Part shown: positions 35,721 to 44,755 of the stretch, one piece after another | How positions within the stretch are numbered: position 1 is the first letter of the stretch | Layout: each line of letters opens with the position of its first letter | DNA from: SM23-28-2 sp964512285 | Lineage (GTDB): Bacteria > Chloroflexota > Dehalococcoidia > SM23-28-2 | Assembly: GCA_964512285.1 (NCBI GenBank) | Contig: CAZEJO010000009.1 | Location: forward strand, 1 to 59,716 | DNA length: 59,716 bases | Direction of reading: 5' to 3' | Program-made: the position numbers and the translations under genes | The notes under the pieces: generated by a model | What the model was told of the DNA's origin: nothing | The model's database searches: none | The model's input: only the letters and a program-made list of their open reading frames with translations

Positions 35721-35750
35721 TTGTTTGCTGGCGAAGCCCCCTGCTATAAT
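35721..35750 (+). promoter_or_regulatory. sigma-70-type promoter for the proB operon
   Basis: A TTGTTT at 35721-35726 and a perfect TATAAT at 35745-35750 are spaced by 18 bases. The -10 ends 35 bases before the proB ATG. The motif is the clearest vegetative promoter in this part of the window. Confidence 0.6.
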
Positions 35751-35785
35751 GCTGTAGCAAATCCTGGCAAACCTTCAGGTTAGAC

Positions 35786-36949
35786 ATGGCAAAGACACAG
35801 AAACCGTTGATGGAAGCACAAGCTGTGAGCACGTCGCAGGTGCGCTACCAGCGCATCGTAGTTAAGATCGGCACCAACGTTCTCACTGCGGGCACCGACC
35901 GCCTGGACCTGGAGGTGATGTCGTCGCTGGTGGGGCAGGTGGCTCGCCTTCATCGCCAGGGGAAGGACGTGCTCATCGTGAGCTCGGGGGCCATCGCCTG
36001 CGGGCGGCATCGCTTGGGCAGCGCCAAGGAGCGCAAAGACATACCCTTCCGCCAGGTGCTGGCGTCGGTGGGCCAGCCCTACCTCATGCAGGCCTACGAC
36101 GAGCTTTTCGCCTGGCACGACATCGTGGTGGCCCAAACCCTCCTCACCAAGCGAGACCTGGCCGATCGCCAGGGCTACCTGAACGCCCGCAACACCTTCC
36201 TGGCCCTCCTCGAAGCGAGAGCCGTGCCCATCGTGAACGAGAACGATGTGGTGGCGGTGGAGGAGATCGAGGGAGTCAAGATCGGCGACAACGATAACCT
36301 CTCGGCCCTGGTGACCAACCTGGTGGATGCCGAGCTGCTGGTGCTGCTCACCGACCAGGGCGGCCTCTTCAGCGCCGATCCCCGGCTCCACCCCGACGCT
36401 CGCCTTATACAGCGGGTGGATCGGATTGACGAGGAGATCGAGCAGCTTGCGGGCGAGCGCGGCGAACGGGGCGTTGGCGGCATGACCACCAAGATCCAGG
36501 CTGCCAGACTGGCCACCGCCGGCGGAACCCACGTGGTCATCGCCGACGGCCGCGAGAAGGACGTCCTGGCGCGCCTGGCCGAGGGCGAGGCCCTGGGCAC
36601 CCTCTTCCCACCGACTGCGGATCGCCTGGAGAGCCGCAAGCGCTGGATGCTGACCGGCCTCTCGCTGAAGGGGAGCATTGTGGTGGACGCGGGGGCGGCC
36701 AGGGCTCTACAACAGGAGAAGCGAAGCCTTCTGCCAGCGGGGATACGCCGGGTGGAGGGCCCCTTCGAGCGGGGCGATGCCATAGCCATTTGCGACAGCG
36801 AGGGGCAGCGCATCGCCTGCGGCATCACCAGCTACGGTTCCAGCGACATCGAAACGATTCAAGGTCTCCGCTCCGAGCGCATCGAGGAAATGCTAGGCTA
36901 TCAGTACGGGGCGGAGGTAGTCCACCGCGACAATCTGGTGCTTTTGTGA
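35786..36949 (+). CDS. proB: glutamate 5-kinase
   Basis: 387 residues. The amino-acid kinase domain has VVKIGTNVLTAG near residue 28, VSSGAIACGRHRLG near 68, NENDVVAVEEI with GDNDNLSALV near 150-175, and GVGGMTTKIQAARLAT near 231. The C-terminal 90 residues form a PUA domain, as in most ProB proteins. It phosphorylates glutamate in the first step of proline synthesis. proA follows about 2.4 kb later, after four other genes, an interrupted version of the usual proBA pair. No strong ribosome-binding site precedes the chosen start; the second Met at 35807 is possible. Confidence 0.92.
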   Translation: MAKTQKPLMEAQAVSTSQVRYQRIVVKIGTNVLTAGTDRLDLEVMSSLVGQVARLHRQGKDVLIVSSGAIACGRHRLGSAKERKDIPFRQVLASVGQPYLMQAYDELFAWHDIVVAQTLLTKRDLADRQGYLNARNTFLALLEARAVPIVNENDVVAVEEIEGVKIGDNDNLSALVTNLVDAELLVLLTDQGGLFSADPRLHPDARLIQRVDRIDEEIEQLAGERGERGVGGMTTKIQAARLATAGGTHVVIADGREKDVLARLAEGEALGTLFPPTADRLESRKRWMLTGLSLKGSIVVDAGAARALQQEKRSLLPAGIRRVEGPFERGDAIAICDSEGQRIACGITSYGSSDIETIQGLRSERIEEMLGYQYGAEVVHRDNLVLL

Positions 36950-36991
36950 GAGGATCGTTGGGAAGGAGGCAGGCCATCGCCAGGAGTAGGT

Positions 36992-37087
36992 ATGGGCTCT
37001 GTCGTTAAGAAGCGGCGCAAGAAAATTCGCAAGCACAAGCATCGCAAGATGCTGAAAAAGGCCCGCTGGCAGCGCAGGCATCGCTAG
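36992..37087 (+). CDS. AURKAIP1/COX24-domain mini-protein (bS22-type ribosomal protein)
   Basis: A 31-residue gene, easily missed because of its size. The product begins MGSVVKKRRKKIRKHKHRK and ends KKARWQRRHR, so it is almost all Lys, Arg and His. It matches the pattern of the bacterial AURKAIP1/COX24 proteins seen as an extra small-subunit component (bS22) in mycobacterial ribosomes. AGGAG lies 5 bases before the ATG. It follows proB by 42 bases and precedes two small genes. The gene call rests on family similarity plus a good start site. Confidence 0.75.
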   Translation: MGSVVKKRRKKIRKHKHRKMLKKARWQRRHR

Positions 37088-37136
37088 TTGTTTGCCCGCC
37101 GACAGCCAGACTAGCGGGCTGCCCCAGGAGGGGAAG

Positions 37137-37457
37137 GTGGCGACGCAGCGTTTTCGGGGCATGGTGGATGTCTTGAATACCGAAGGCGTAGTCGCGGCCA
37201 GGGCCTATTGTGAGCTGGTGATCGACGCCCTTGGTCTCGGCCTCGACGAGTGGGAGGGCGCCCTGCGGGACGTGAGTCCGCCTGACGCTCTCGTCGAGAG
37301 CGGCCGCTATCGCCTACGGCTGCCCACCGCCAGCGAGGGCGAGGTGATTATCAACCAGGTCTTCGTCCGTGAAGAGGGAGGCCTGGGGGCACCGGCCGTC
37401 TACCAGTTCCTGGGGACAGGCCCGCCGCCGGAGGTTCCGCCAGAGGCGGGACGGTGA
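37137..37457 (+). CDS. small hypothetical protein
   Basis: About 106 residues, mainly soluble, mixed alpha/beta, no recognised domain. The GTG at 37137 is taken as the start because an AGGAGG lies just upstream; a TTG at 37092 and ATG at 37161 are alternatives. It ends three bases before the next small gene, so it is part of the proB-proA operon. Function unknown. Confidence 0.5.
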   Translation: MATQRFRGMVDVLNTEGVVAARAYCELVIDALGLGLDEWEGALRDVSPPDALVESGRYRLRLPTASEGEVIINQVFVREEGGLGAPAVYQFLGTGPPPEVPPEAGR

Positions 37458-37460
37458 CCC

Positions 37461-37760
37461 ATGTTCGACAGGGTTCGGCGAAGCGTCTCGTCCTTGCGGG
37501 GGCGTCGCCTGGCGGAGAACCCGCTGGTGAAGGTGGCGGCCACCATCCACCAGGTGGAGGTGGACGTGTGGCAAACGGCGCTGGAGCGCCAGGGGATAAA
37601 GGCCACCGTTCGCGAGCTTGCGCCGGAGGTCGCGCCGCCGACCGGTCGGCCAAGCTGGGAGGTGTGGGTGCGGCAGAGCGACGAGCCGCGGGCGCGCCTG
37701 CTCCTTGGCCTCTCGGGGCACAGCGTGATCCGCCTGCCGCGGCAGAAGGCGGAGGAGTGA
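37461..37760 (+). CDS. small hypothetical protein, possibly DUF2007-like
   Basis: 99 residues. The middle region (VKVAATIHQVEVDVWQTALERQGIKATV and WEVWVRQSDEPRARLLLG) resembles DUF2007 putative signal-transducing proteins, which share the pattern of a helix with L-E-x-x-G-I followed by a V-x-V-x-x-x-D-x-x-x-A-x-x-L strand/helix. That assignment is tentative. Very tight spacing to the preceding gene supports co-transcription with proB. Confidence 0.5.
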   Translation: MFDRVRRSVSSLRGRRLAENPLVKVAATIHQVEVDVWQTALERQGIKATVRELAPEVAPPTGRPSWEVWVRQSDEPRARLLLGLSGHSVIRLPRQKAEE

Positions 37761-37782
37761 GCGCCCGGGTGGCGGTGTGGTG

Positions 37783-39399
37783 ATGGAACTGAAGACGAAC
37801 GTCCTCTACTACGGCGATAACCTGGAGATACTGCGGAACCACATTCCCGACGAGTCCATAGACCTGATCTACCTTGACCCGCCGTTCAATTCCAACCGCT
37901 CGTACAATATCCTCTTCCGCGAGTCGACAGGAGCCGCCAGTGAGGCGCAGATCGAGGCGTTTGAGGACACCTGGCGGTGGGGGCCGACGGCACAGGAGGC
38001 CTACGAGGAGGTCATGACGGGGCCGCACCAGAAGGTGGCGCGCATGCTGAGGGCCATGGTGGACGGCCTGGGCCACAACGACGTGACCGCCTACCTGAGC
38101 ATGATGGCCATTCGCCTGGTGGAGCTGCACCGAGTGCTGAAGCCTACCGGCTCCATTTACCTTCACTGCGACCCCACGGCGGGGCCATACCTGCGGGTGT
38201 TGATGGACAGCATCTTCGACCCCCGCAACTTCCGCAACGAGATCACATGGCAACGCACGAACGTTCACAACGACGCGAAGCGGTGGGGCACGGTTACCGA
38301 CACCATCCTCTACTACGGCAAGACCGCTGAGGTCGTGTGGAACCAGCCCCGCGTCCGGCTCACGGATGCCCACCTTGCCTCGAAATACACGCACGATGAC
38401 GGCGATGGGCGCGGCTCGTATATGCTGGGGGACATGACGAGTCCGAACCCGCGCCCGAACATGATGTACGAATGGAAGGGGCATGTTTCGCCTCCCTACG
38501 GTTGGCGCTACTCGCGCGAAACAATGGCGAAGCTCGACGCCGACGGCCGAGTATGGTATCCGCCATCGAAAGACCGGCGTCCGCGCCTGAAACGATACCT
38601 CAATGAGATGGCCGGTTCGGCCATGAACTCCGTCTGGACAGACATCCCGCCGATCAATTCTCAAGCCAAAGAGCGCCTCGGCTACCCTACCCAGAAGCCC
38701 CTGGCTCTGCTGGAGCGCATCGTCAGCGCTTCCTCCAACCCTGGTGACATCGTCCTCGATCCCTTCTGCGGCTGCGGCACGGCGGTGCACGCCGCCCACA
38801 AGCTCGGCCGCCGCTGGATCGGCATCGACATTACGTATCTGGCGATCAACCTCATCGAGCGCCGCATGACCGACGCCTTCCCGGACCTCACGGTTGAGGT
38901 CGAAAGCGCCCCCAGGGACCTAGCCAGCGCCCGCGACCTGGCCCAGCGCGACAAGTACCAGTTCCAGTGGTGGGCCATTACCAGGCTAGACGCGCAACCG
39001 GTCGCGGGAAAGAAGAAGGGCTCGGACAAGGGCATAGACGGCGTCATCCCCTTCTTTGCCGGCCCCAAGGAGGACTACAAACGGGTGATCGTCTCCGTAA
39101 AGGGCGGCGAGCACGTTGGCGTAGGTATGATTCGGGATCTGGTTGGCGTGCTGGAGAGAGAGCAGGAGCCCATCGGGGTTCTCCTGACCCTGGCACCGCC
39201 CACAAGGGACATGGTCACGGAAGCAGCAGCCGCCGGCTTTTACGAGAGCGAGTTCTGGGAGCGGAAGTTCCCGCGGCTCCAGATCCTTACCATCGAGGAG
39301 ATGCTCAGCGGCAAGCGCCCGGACATACCCTGGGGCAAGGCTCCCTTCGCGAAGGCACCGACGGAGAAGGAGAAAGGCGAGCAGGGGGAGATGCTGTGA
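37783..39399 (+). CDS. DNA methyltransferase (N6-A/N4-C type) fused to an Mrr-like nuclease domain
   Basis: 538 residues. The methyltransferase part has the beta-class motif order: catalytic LDPPF at about residues 31-35 first, then the SAM-binding DPFCGCGT at about 326-333. The variable target-recognition region lies between. From about residue 395 a second domain begins with KGSDKGIDG (417-420) and IVSVKGG (436-442). This resembles the D...(Q/E)xK core of Mrr-type restriction endonucleases, here with Ser at the Q/E position. A single-chain restriction-modification enzyme or repair-type endonuclease is possible. The stop overlaps the GTG start of proA (GTGA), so it is coupled to proline synthesis genes. 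Confidence 0.82.
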   Translation: MELKTNVLYYGDNLEILRNHIPDESIDLIYLDPPFNSNRSYNILFRESTGAASEAQIEAFEDTWRWGPTAQEAYEEVMTGPHQKVARMLRAMVDGLGHNDVTAYLSMMAIRLVELHRVLKPTGSIYLHCDPTAGPYLRVLMDSIFDPRNFRNEITWQRTNVHNDAKRWGTVTDTILYYGKTAEVVWNQPRVRLTDAHLASKYTHDDGDGRGSYMLGDMTSPNPRPNMMYEWKGHVSPPYGWRYSRETMAKLDADGRVWYPPSKDRRPRLKRYLNEMAGSAMNSVWTDIPPINSQAKERLGYPTQKPLALLERIVSASSNPGDIVLDPFCGCGTAVHAAHKLGRRWIGIDITYLAINLIERRMTDAFPDLTVEVESAPRDLASARDLAQRDKYQFQWWAITRLDAQPVAGKKKGSDKGIDGVIPFFAGPKEDYKRVIVSVKGGEHVGVGMIRDLVGVLEREQEPIGVLLTLAPPTRDMVTEAAAAGFYESEFWERKFPRLQILTIEEMLSGKRPDIPWGKAPFAKAPTEKEKGEQGEML

Positions 39400-40676
39400 C
39401 CAGCATCGCATCTGAACTGCAAACCAAGGGCCAGGCCGCGCGCCAGGCGGCTCGGCGGCTGCCCGGCCTGTCGACGGAGGTGAAGAACCGCGCCCTGCAC
39501 AGCATCGCCGAGGCCCTTCTCGCCCGCCAGGAGGAGATCCTGGCCGCCAACGCCGAGGACCACGCGACGGCAAAGGCAGCCGGCATCTCGGCCAGCGTCC
39601 TCGACCGCCTGCTCCTGAACCCCGACCGCCTGGCGGCCGTCGCCTACGGCGTGCGCACGGTGGCTGCGCTGCCCGACCCCGTGGGCGAGATGATCGACAT
39701 GCGCGCCCTGCCCAACGGCCTGGTCGTCGGCCGCCGCCGCGTGCCGCTAGGGGTCATCGCCGCCATCTACGAGAGCCGCCCCAACGTGACGGTGGACATC
39801 GCCTCCCTCTGCCTGAAGAGCGGCAACGCCTGCATCCTGCGCGGCGGCAAGGAGGTTATCCGCTCGAACACAGTGCTGGCGCGCGTGCTGCGAGAGGCGG
39901 CGGCAGCCGCCGGCGTGCCCGAGGGAGCGATCCAGCTCATCGAGAACACCGACCGCGCCCTGGTGGGCGAAATGCTCAAGCTGCGCGAATTTATCGACCT
40001 GGTGGTTCCCCGCGGCAGCGCCGAGCTGATCAACTTCGTGGCCGAGAACGCCCGCATGCCCGTCCTGATAGGCGGCACCGGCGTCTGCCACACGTATATA
40101 GACCGCGCCGCCGATGTCGATATGGGCGTGCGGGTGGCGCACAACGCCAAGTGTCGCCGCTACAGCATCTGCAACGCCCTGGACACCCTTCTGGTGCACG
40201 CCGACATCGCTGAGACCTTTCTCCCCGCTATTGCGCGGTCGTGGGCGGAAGCCGGCATCGAGATGCGCTGCGACCAGCGCTCGCTGGCCATCCTCGAGGC
40301 GTCGGAGATCGCCGGCCTCTCGCTCAAGCCGGCGCAGGCCGAGGACTTCGGCAAGGAGTTCCTGGCCCCGGTCGCGTCCGTCAGGGTGGTCGACTCCCTG
40401 GATGAAGCGATCGACCACATCTACGAGCACGGCACCGGCCACTCGGACGCCATCATAACGGAGGACTACTCGGCGGCCATGCGCTTCCTGGACGAAGTGG
40501 ATACCGCCGTCGCCTACGTGAACGCCAGCACCCAGTTCACCGACGGCGGCCAGTTCGGCCTGGGGGCGGAGATCATCGATTCTACTCAGAAGACCATCGC
40601 CCGCGGCCCGGTGGCCCTGCGGGAGATCACCACCTACAAGTGGATCGTTCTGGGCAGCGGCCAGACTCGCCCTTAG
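39396..40676 (+). CDS. proA: gamma-glutamyl phosphate reductase
   Basis: 426 residues, aldehyde-dehydrogenase fold. VPLGVIAAIYESRPNVTVD, SGNACILRGGKE and NAKCRRYSICNALDTLLVH (active-site Cys) are hallmark segments, and FGLGAEIIDSTQK is near the end. It reduces glutamyl-5-phosphate to glutamate semialdehyde, the step after ProB. The GTG start at 39396 overlaps the methyltransferase stop and has GGGGGAG upstream. An open frame extends much further upstream but is not coding there. Confidence 0.93.
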   Translation: MTSIASELQTKGQAARQAARRLPGLSTEVKNRALHSIAEALLARQEEILAANAEDHATAKAAGISASVLDRLLLNPDRLAAVAYGVRTVAALPDPVGEMIDMRALPNGLVVGRRRVPLGVIAAIYESRPNVTVDIASLCLKSGNACILRGGKEVIRSNTVLARVLREAAAAAGVPEGAIQLIENTDRALVGEMLKLREFIDLVVPRGSAELINFVAENARMPVLIGGTGVCHTYIDRAADVDMGVRVAHNAKCRRYSICNALDTLLVHADIAETFLPAIARSWAEAGIEMRCDQRSLAILEASEIAGLSLKPAQAEDFGKEFLAPVASVRVVDSLDEAIDHIYEHGTGHSDAIITEDYSAAMRFLDEVDTAVAYVNASTQFTDGGQFGLGAEIIDSTQKTIARGPVALREITTYKWIVLGSGQTRP

Positions 40677-40690
40677 GATAGGAGGAGGAG

Positions 40691-41029
40691 ATGAGGGATT
40701 ACTACTTCGAGAGGGAGTGCCGCACCCCCTACTCCGAATGCTACGCCGTCGAGGTGAACGGCAACGAGATCGGGCGGGTCGACATCCACTTCACTGCCAG
40801 CGTAGCCTATGCCACCCTCTGCGTGGGGCGAGACCTATCCGAGGAGGAAATGCGAGACCTCATCGGCGAGATCGACGAGAAGCTGGTGCTGACCACTGAC
40901 CCCTTCCGGGAGGACTTCGTAGTCACGGTCTGGGCCGGCCGAGAGGCGGCTGTCTACTCCGACGAGGACTTCGCTGAGGAGGAGGACGAGGAGGAGGAGA
41001 CCGAGGAAGGGAACGGCCATCGGGCCTAG
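40691..41029 (+). CDS. acidic conserved hypothetical protein
   Basis: 112 residues, soluble, ending in an acidic run (EEEDEEEETEEG). The first 85 residues have several aromatic and acidic residues and look folded, but I recognise no family. A TAGGAGGAGGAG site 14 bases after proA marks the start. The last four bases overlap the end of the convergent CDF transporter. Function unknown. Confidence 0.6.
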   Translation: MRDYYFERECRTPYSECYAVEVNGNEIGRVDIHFTASVAYATLCVGRDLSEEEMRDLIGEIDEKLVLTTDPFREDFVVTVWAGREAAVYSDEDFAEEEDEEEETEEGNGHRA

Positions 41030-41919
41030 CGCTCGATGCCCTCCATAGGCCCCCGGTCGCGCCCGTCATCGGGCTCGGGGTGAATGGTGACGATAGCGCC
41101 GGGCAGGCGCTTCCTGATATCGCCCTCAATCTGATCACTCAGGTCGTGCACCTCCTGGATGGTGCGAGCAGGGTCCACCAGAAGGTGCAGCTCTACATAG
41201 CGCTGGTGGCCGGAGCGGCGGGTGCGCAGATGATGGAAGCCCCGCACCTCGGGGTGGCGCGCGAGGATGCTCTGGTGGATCTGCTTTTCGTCCTCCTCGG
41301 GCAGGCGCACGTCCATGATCTCGCCCAGGGCACTCCTGATCAGCCCGAAAGCCATCCACCACATGTAGCCAGCCAGGACTATGGCCACAAGCGGATCGAA
41401 AACCTCAGCGCCGGTGAAGCGCACCAGCAGCAGGCCGACGATGACCGCTACCGCTTGAACGAAGTTGGTCTGCAAGTGGCGGGCCTCAGCGGAAAGGGCC
41501 AGGGAGTCAGTGCGACGAGCAGCCATGCGCATGTAGGCTGCCACCACCACGTTGAGCAGGGCGCTGGTCACCATCGCCGCCAGGCCCAGGTTCACGTCGA
41601 TGGCCTCGCTGCCCTCTATGATTCGTCGCAAGGCCTGATAGATGATGAACCCACCGCCCAAGCCGACCACCCCCGCCGACACCGTCGCCGAGAGGCTCTC
41701 CGCCTTGCCGTGGCCGTAGGGGTGCTCCCAGTCGGCCGGGCGGGCAGCGATGCGCACGCTGAGCAGGGCAGCGGCGGCAGCCAAGAGGTCCTCGCCGCTG
41801 TCCAGGGCATCGGAGAGGACGGCGATGCTGCCGCTGATGAGGCCCAGGGTGAGCTTGAGGATGAGCAAGCCCAGGGTGACTATCAGGGAGAGGGTGGCAG
41901 CCCGAACGGCGATACTCAT
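41026..41919 (-). CDS. cation diffusion facilitator (CDF) transporter
   Basis: 297 residues with about six membrane helices in the first 190 residues and a cytoplasmic domain of about 95 residues. SDALDSGEDLL near residue 36 carries the metal-binding D-x3-D of helix II. The C-terminal domain includes HHLRTRRSGHQRYVELHLLVDP, the usual metal-sensing fold. CDF proteins export Zn, Mn, Fe or Co in exchange for protons; the metal here is not predictable. It is next to transketolase genes but likely independent. Confidence 0.87.
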   Translation of the reverse strand: MSIAVRAATLSLIVTLGLLILKLTLGLISGSIAVLSDALDSGEDLLAAAAALLSVRIAARPADWEHPYGHGKAESLSATVSAGVVGLGGGFIIYQALRRIIEGSEAIDVNLGLAAMVTSALLNVVVAAYMRMAARRTDSLALSAEARHLQTNFVQAVAVIVGLLLVRFTGAEVFDPLVAIVLAGYMWWMAFGLIRSALGEIMDVRLPEEDEKQIHQSILARHPEVRGFHHLRTRRSGHQRYVELHLLVDPARTIQEVHDLSDQIEGDIRKRLPGAIVTIHPEPDDGRDRGPMEGIER

Positions 41920-41952
41920 GTCGCTCTGACGGGCGCGAGCGGAAGGCTTGAG

Positions 41953-42900
41953 CTAGCCTTTCTTGCGCGCTAAGACACTACGAGCCGCCTCGGCGATCTT
42001 CTCGGCGCTGAGGCCGTAGCGCTCTAACAACTCGTCCCAGCGCCCGGAAACAGCGTACTGGTCCTGCATGCCGATGAAGGCCATAGGGGTCGGCTGGTGC
42101 AGTGCCAGCGTCTGGGCCACAACGCTGGCCAGGCCACCGTGCACCAAGTGGTCCTCGGCGGTGACGATGGCGCCGGTCTCCCTGGCCGCTGCCAGCACAG
42201 CCTCCACATCCAGGGGCTTGAGGGATGCCATGTTGAGAACGCGGCAATCGATGCCTTGCGAGGCGAGAAGCTCGGCCGCCTCCAGGGCCTTCGAGACCAT
42301 CACTCCGATGGCCATCACAGTCACGTCCTTGCCAGGACGCGCAACATGGGCCTTGCCCAACTGGAACTTGTGGCTCTCGTCGTAGATGACGGGGATCTTG
42401 GGACGCACGCAGCGGATATAGAAGGGGCCAGAAGTGCGGGCAGCTACCTCGATGGCCTGCTCCGTCTCCACCACGTCGGCGGGCACGATAACCCGAAAGC
42501 CGGGAAGAGCGAGCATGAGAGAGAGATCGTCGATGGCTTGAGCGGAGGCACCGTCCTCGCCGGTGATGATGCCGGCGTGGCTGCCCACCAGCTTGACGTT
42601 CTGGCCAGGCTGGGCGATACCCAGGCGGATCTGATCGAAGCAGCGGCCGGGAGCAAAGACAGCGAAGGTGCTTACGAACACGGTCTTGCCCGTCGCCGCC
42701 AGGCCAGCCGCCACGCTCACCATGTTCTGCTCGGCCACGCCTACCGGGAAGAAGCGCTCAGGGAAGACCTTGCCGAACTCGCGGGCGGTGGTAGAACCGC
42801 CCAGGTCAGCATCTACGACCACGATATCCAGCCCCTCGCGGCGCAGGCGAATGAGGGTTGGCCCCAGGGCCTCACGAGTAGCCGCAGCCTTGGTGGTCAT
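41953..42900 (-). CDS. transketolase C-terminal subunit
   Basis: 315 residues holding the pyrimidine-binding and C-terminal domains. FFPVGVAEQNMVSVAAGLAATGK carries the catalytic Glu, and GVMVSKALEAAELLASQGI marks the C-terminal domain. It works with the N-terminal subunit just upstream to move two-carbon units between sugar phosphates in the pentose phosphate pathway. The stop codon is 33 bases before the CDF gene start on the same strand. Together with the TalC-like protein at 27.9 kb it could supply sedoheptulose 7-phosphate for heptose synthesis. Confidence 0.9.
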   Translation of the reverse strand: MTTKAAATREALGPTLIRLRREGLDIVVVDADLGGSTTAREFGKVFPERFFPVGVAEQNMVSVAAGLAATGKTVFVSTFAVFAPGRCFDQIRLGIAQPGQNVKLVGSHAGIITGEDGASAQAIDDLSLMLALPGFRVIVPADVVETEQAIEVAARTSGPFYIRCVRPKIPVIYDESHKFQLGKAHVARPGKDVTVMAIGVMVSKALEAAELLASQGIDCRVLNMASLKPLDVEAVLAAARETGAIVTAEDHLVHGGLASVVAQTLALHQPTPMAFIGMQDQYAVSGRWDELLERYGLSAEKIAEAARSVLARKKG

Positions 42901-42901
42901 C

Positions 42902-43801
42902 CTAGGCCAACTCCGCTAGGGCCTTCTCAGCCTGCTCGGGCGTGGGCGCTTTGCCGTGGAAGGCAGGGTTGTTCTCCATGAAGCTGACGCCCTTCCCCTT
43001 GACGGTGTGAGCGATGATGACCGTGGGTTGCCCCTTGGTCCCCTTCGCCTTATCCAGCATCCCAATGAGGGCCGACAGGTCGTGGCCGTCGGTCTCCAAC
43101 ACCTGCCAGCCGAAGGCCCGCCACTTCTCCTCCAGCGGCTGGAGGCTCATGATATTTACCGTGTGGCCTTTCTCGTTCACCCAGCCGCCTATGCGCTGCG
43201 GGCGGCTCTTATCTTCGTAGCGGCTGTAATCGCAGAAGCCGTCGTTCTGGATACGATTGTAATCGATGATAGCGGTGAGGTTGTCCGCCTGATGGTGGGC
43301 AGAGGCCATGACGGCCTCCCAGGTCTGGCCCTCGTTCAGGTCGCCATCGCCAAGGAGACAGTAGACGCGATAGTCCTTTCCGTCCAGGCGAGCCGCCAGC
43401 GCCTGACCAAGGCCGAAGGACAGGCCCTGCCCCAGAGAGCCCGATGTCATCTCCACCCCCGGCGGGCTGCCGGCCACCAGGTGCCCCTCAAGGTAACTGC
43501 CCAGCTTGCGCAGGTTGGTGAGTTCCTCTACCGGCAGATAACCGCACTCAGCCATGACAGCGTAGACGGCGGGCGCGGCGTGCCCCTTGCTCAGGACGAA
43601 ACGGTCGCGGTCCGGCCACTGGGGATTCTGGGGATCGTGGCGGAGGATGTGACAGTACAGGGCCACCAGGATGTCCGCACAAGACAACGAGCCGCCAGGG
43701 TGACCACACCCGGCGGCAGCGGTCATCTCGACGATGTGACGGCGAACGCGCTTAGCGAAGGCTTGCAGTTCCTTCAACGAAGCATCACTCACGGGGGTCA
43801 A
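42902..43801 (-). CDS. transketolase N-terminal subunit
   Basis: 299 residues with the pyrophosphate-binding TPP domain. CGHPGGSLSCADILVALY, SKGHAAPAVYAV, GSLGQGLSFGLGQA and the GDGDLNEGQTWEA...DYNRIQND motif that binds the cofactor metal are all present. It pairs with the C-terminal subunit, whose start is one base after this stop. Split transketolases are usual in archaea and several bacterial phyla including Chloroflexi. Confidence 0.92.
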   Translation of the reverse strand: MTPVSDASLKELQAFAKRVRRHIVEMTAAAGCGHPGGSLSCADILVALYCHILRHDPQNPQWPDRDRFVLSKGHAAPAVYAVMAECGYLPVEELTNLRKLGSYLEGHLVAGSPPGVEMTSGSLGQGLSFGLGQALAARLDGKDYRVYCLLGDGDLNEGQTWEAVMASAHHQADNLTAIIDYNRIQNDGFCDYSRYEDKSRPQRIGGWVNEKGHTVNIMSLQPLEEKWRAFGWQVLETDGHDLSALIGMLDKAKGTKGQPTVIIAHTVKGKGVSFMENNPAFHGKAPTPEQAEKALAELA

Positions 43802-43897
43802 GATCGCCTACTCCCCTTCCAACCTATCCACCCACAGGCACTGTCATTATAAGAACCGCCCTTCCTAATGTCTACGGCCCGATGCTATCATGGCTCC

Positions 43898-44755
43898 ATG
43901 GTGGTCGACTTCCACACCCACATCTTCCCACCGCAGGTGCGTGAGCGACGGGAGGACTATTTGCGCCGCGATCCTGCCTTCGCCCAGATGTACAGCAGCC
44001 CCAAGGCCCAAATCGCCACCGGCGAAGAGCTTTCGGCTAGTATGGAGGAGGCGGAGGTGGACACGAGCGTGGTCATGGGCTTTGCCTGGTCGGAGCAAGA
44101 GCTGTGCAGAGAGCACAACGAATACCTGCTGGAGACGGCAGCCCGGAGCGACGGGAGGCTCATCCCCTTCTGCGTCATCCAGCCACAGGCCGGCGATGAA
44201 GCCCTGGCGGAGATCGAGCGCTGCGTTCGCGGCGGCGCTCGCGGCCTGGGCGAGCTTCGGCCCGACAGCCAAGGCTATTCGCTGGACCAGGACGCCGGCG
44301 ACATGCTGGCCGAGGCGGCCCTCCGCCACGATCTCGTGCTCCTCTTCCACGTGAGCGAGCCGGTGGGCCACGCCTATCCGGGCAAGAGTGGCCTGAGCCT
44401 GGATGCGTTCTATCGATTCGTGAGCAGCCATCAGGGGTTGACGACGGTGGGCGCTCACTGGGCGGGCGGCCTTCCCTTCTATGCTCTCATGCCAGAGGTC
44501 AGGGAGGCGCTGGCCAACGTCTACGTCGATACGGCGGCCACCCCTTTTCTCTATGACCCAGCGATCTATCGGCGAGTTGCCGAGCTGGTGGGAGCAGAAC
44601 GTATTCTCTTCGGCAGCGACTACCCACTCATATCACAGCGACGCCAACGACAGGCCATCGAGGATAGCCTTAGGAACGATGAGTACGGCAGGCGACTCGT
44701 CCTGGGGGAGAACGCCTGTCGACTGTTGAGGCTAGGTCATGAGGGAAAGAGATAG
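43898..44755 (+). CDS. amidohydrolase family 2 protein
   Basis: About 285 residues, metal-dependent amidohydrolase fold. VDFHTHIFPP at the N-terminus contains the H-x-H metal site, LLFHVSEPVGH near 150 a metal-binding His, GAHWAGGLPFY another, and LFGSDYPL the metal-binding Asp. The group includes decarboxylases and hydrolases of cyclic compounds, so the substrate is open. The start at 43898 begins directly with the family motif; an ATG at 43868 would add 10 residues. It overlaps thpR by 17 bases. Confidence 0.82.
   Translation: MVVDFHTHIFPPQVRERREDYLRRDPAFAQMYSSPKAQIATGEELSASMEEAEVDTSVVMGFAWSEQELCREHNEYLLETAARSDGRLIPFCVIQPQAGDEALAEIERCVRGGARGLGELRPDSQGYSLDQDAGDMLAEAALRHDLVLLFHVSEPVGHAYPGKSGLSLDAFYRFVSSHQGLTTVGAHWAGGLPFYALMPEVREALANVYVDTAATPFLYDPAIYRRVAELVGAERILFGSDYPLISQRRQRQAIEDSLRNDEYGRRLVLGENACRLLRLGHEGKR

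Noticed and set aside
38967..39395. Upstream extension of proA
   Set aside because: It runs inside the methyltransferase gene in another frame and does not look like ProA; the GTG at 39396 fits length and coupling.
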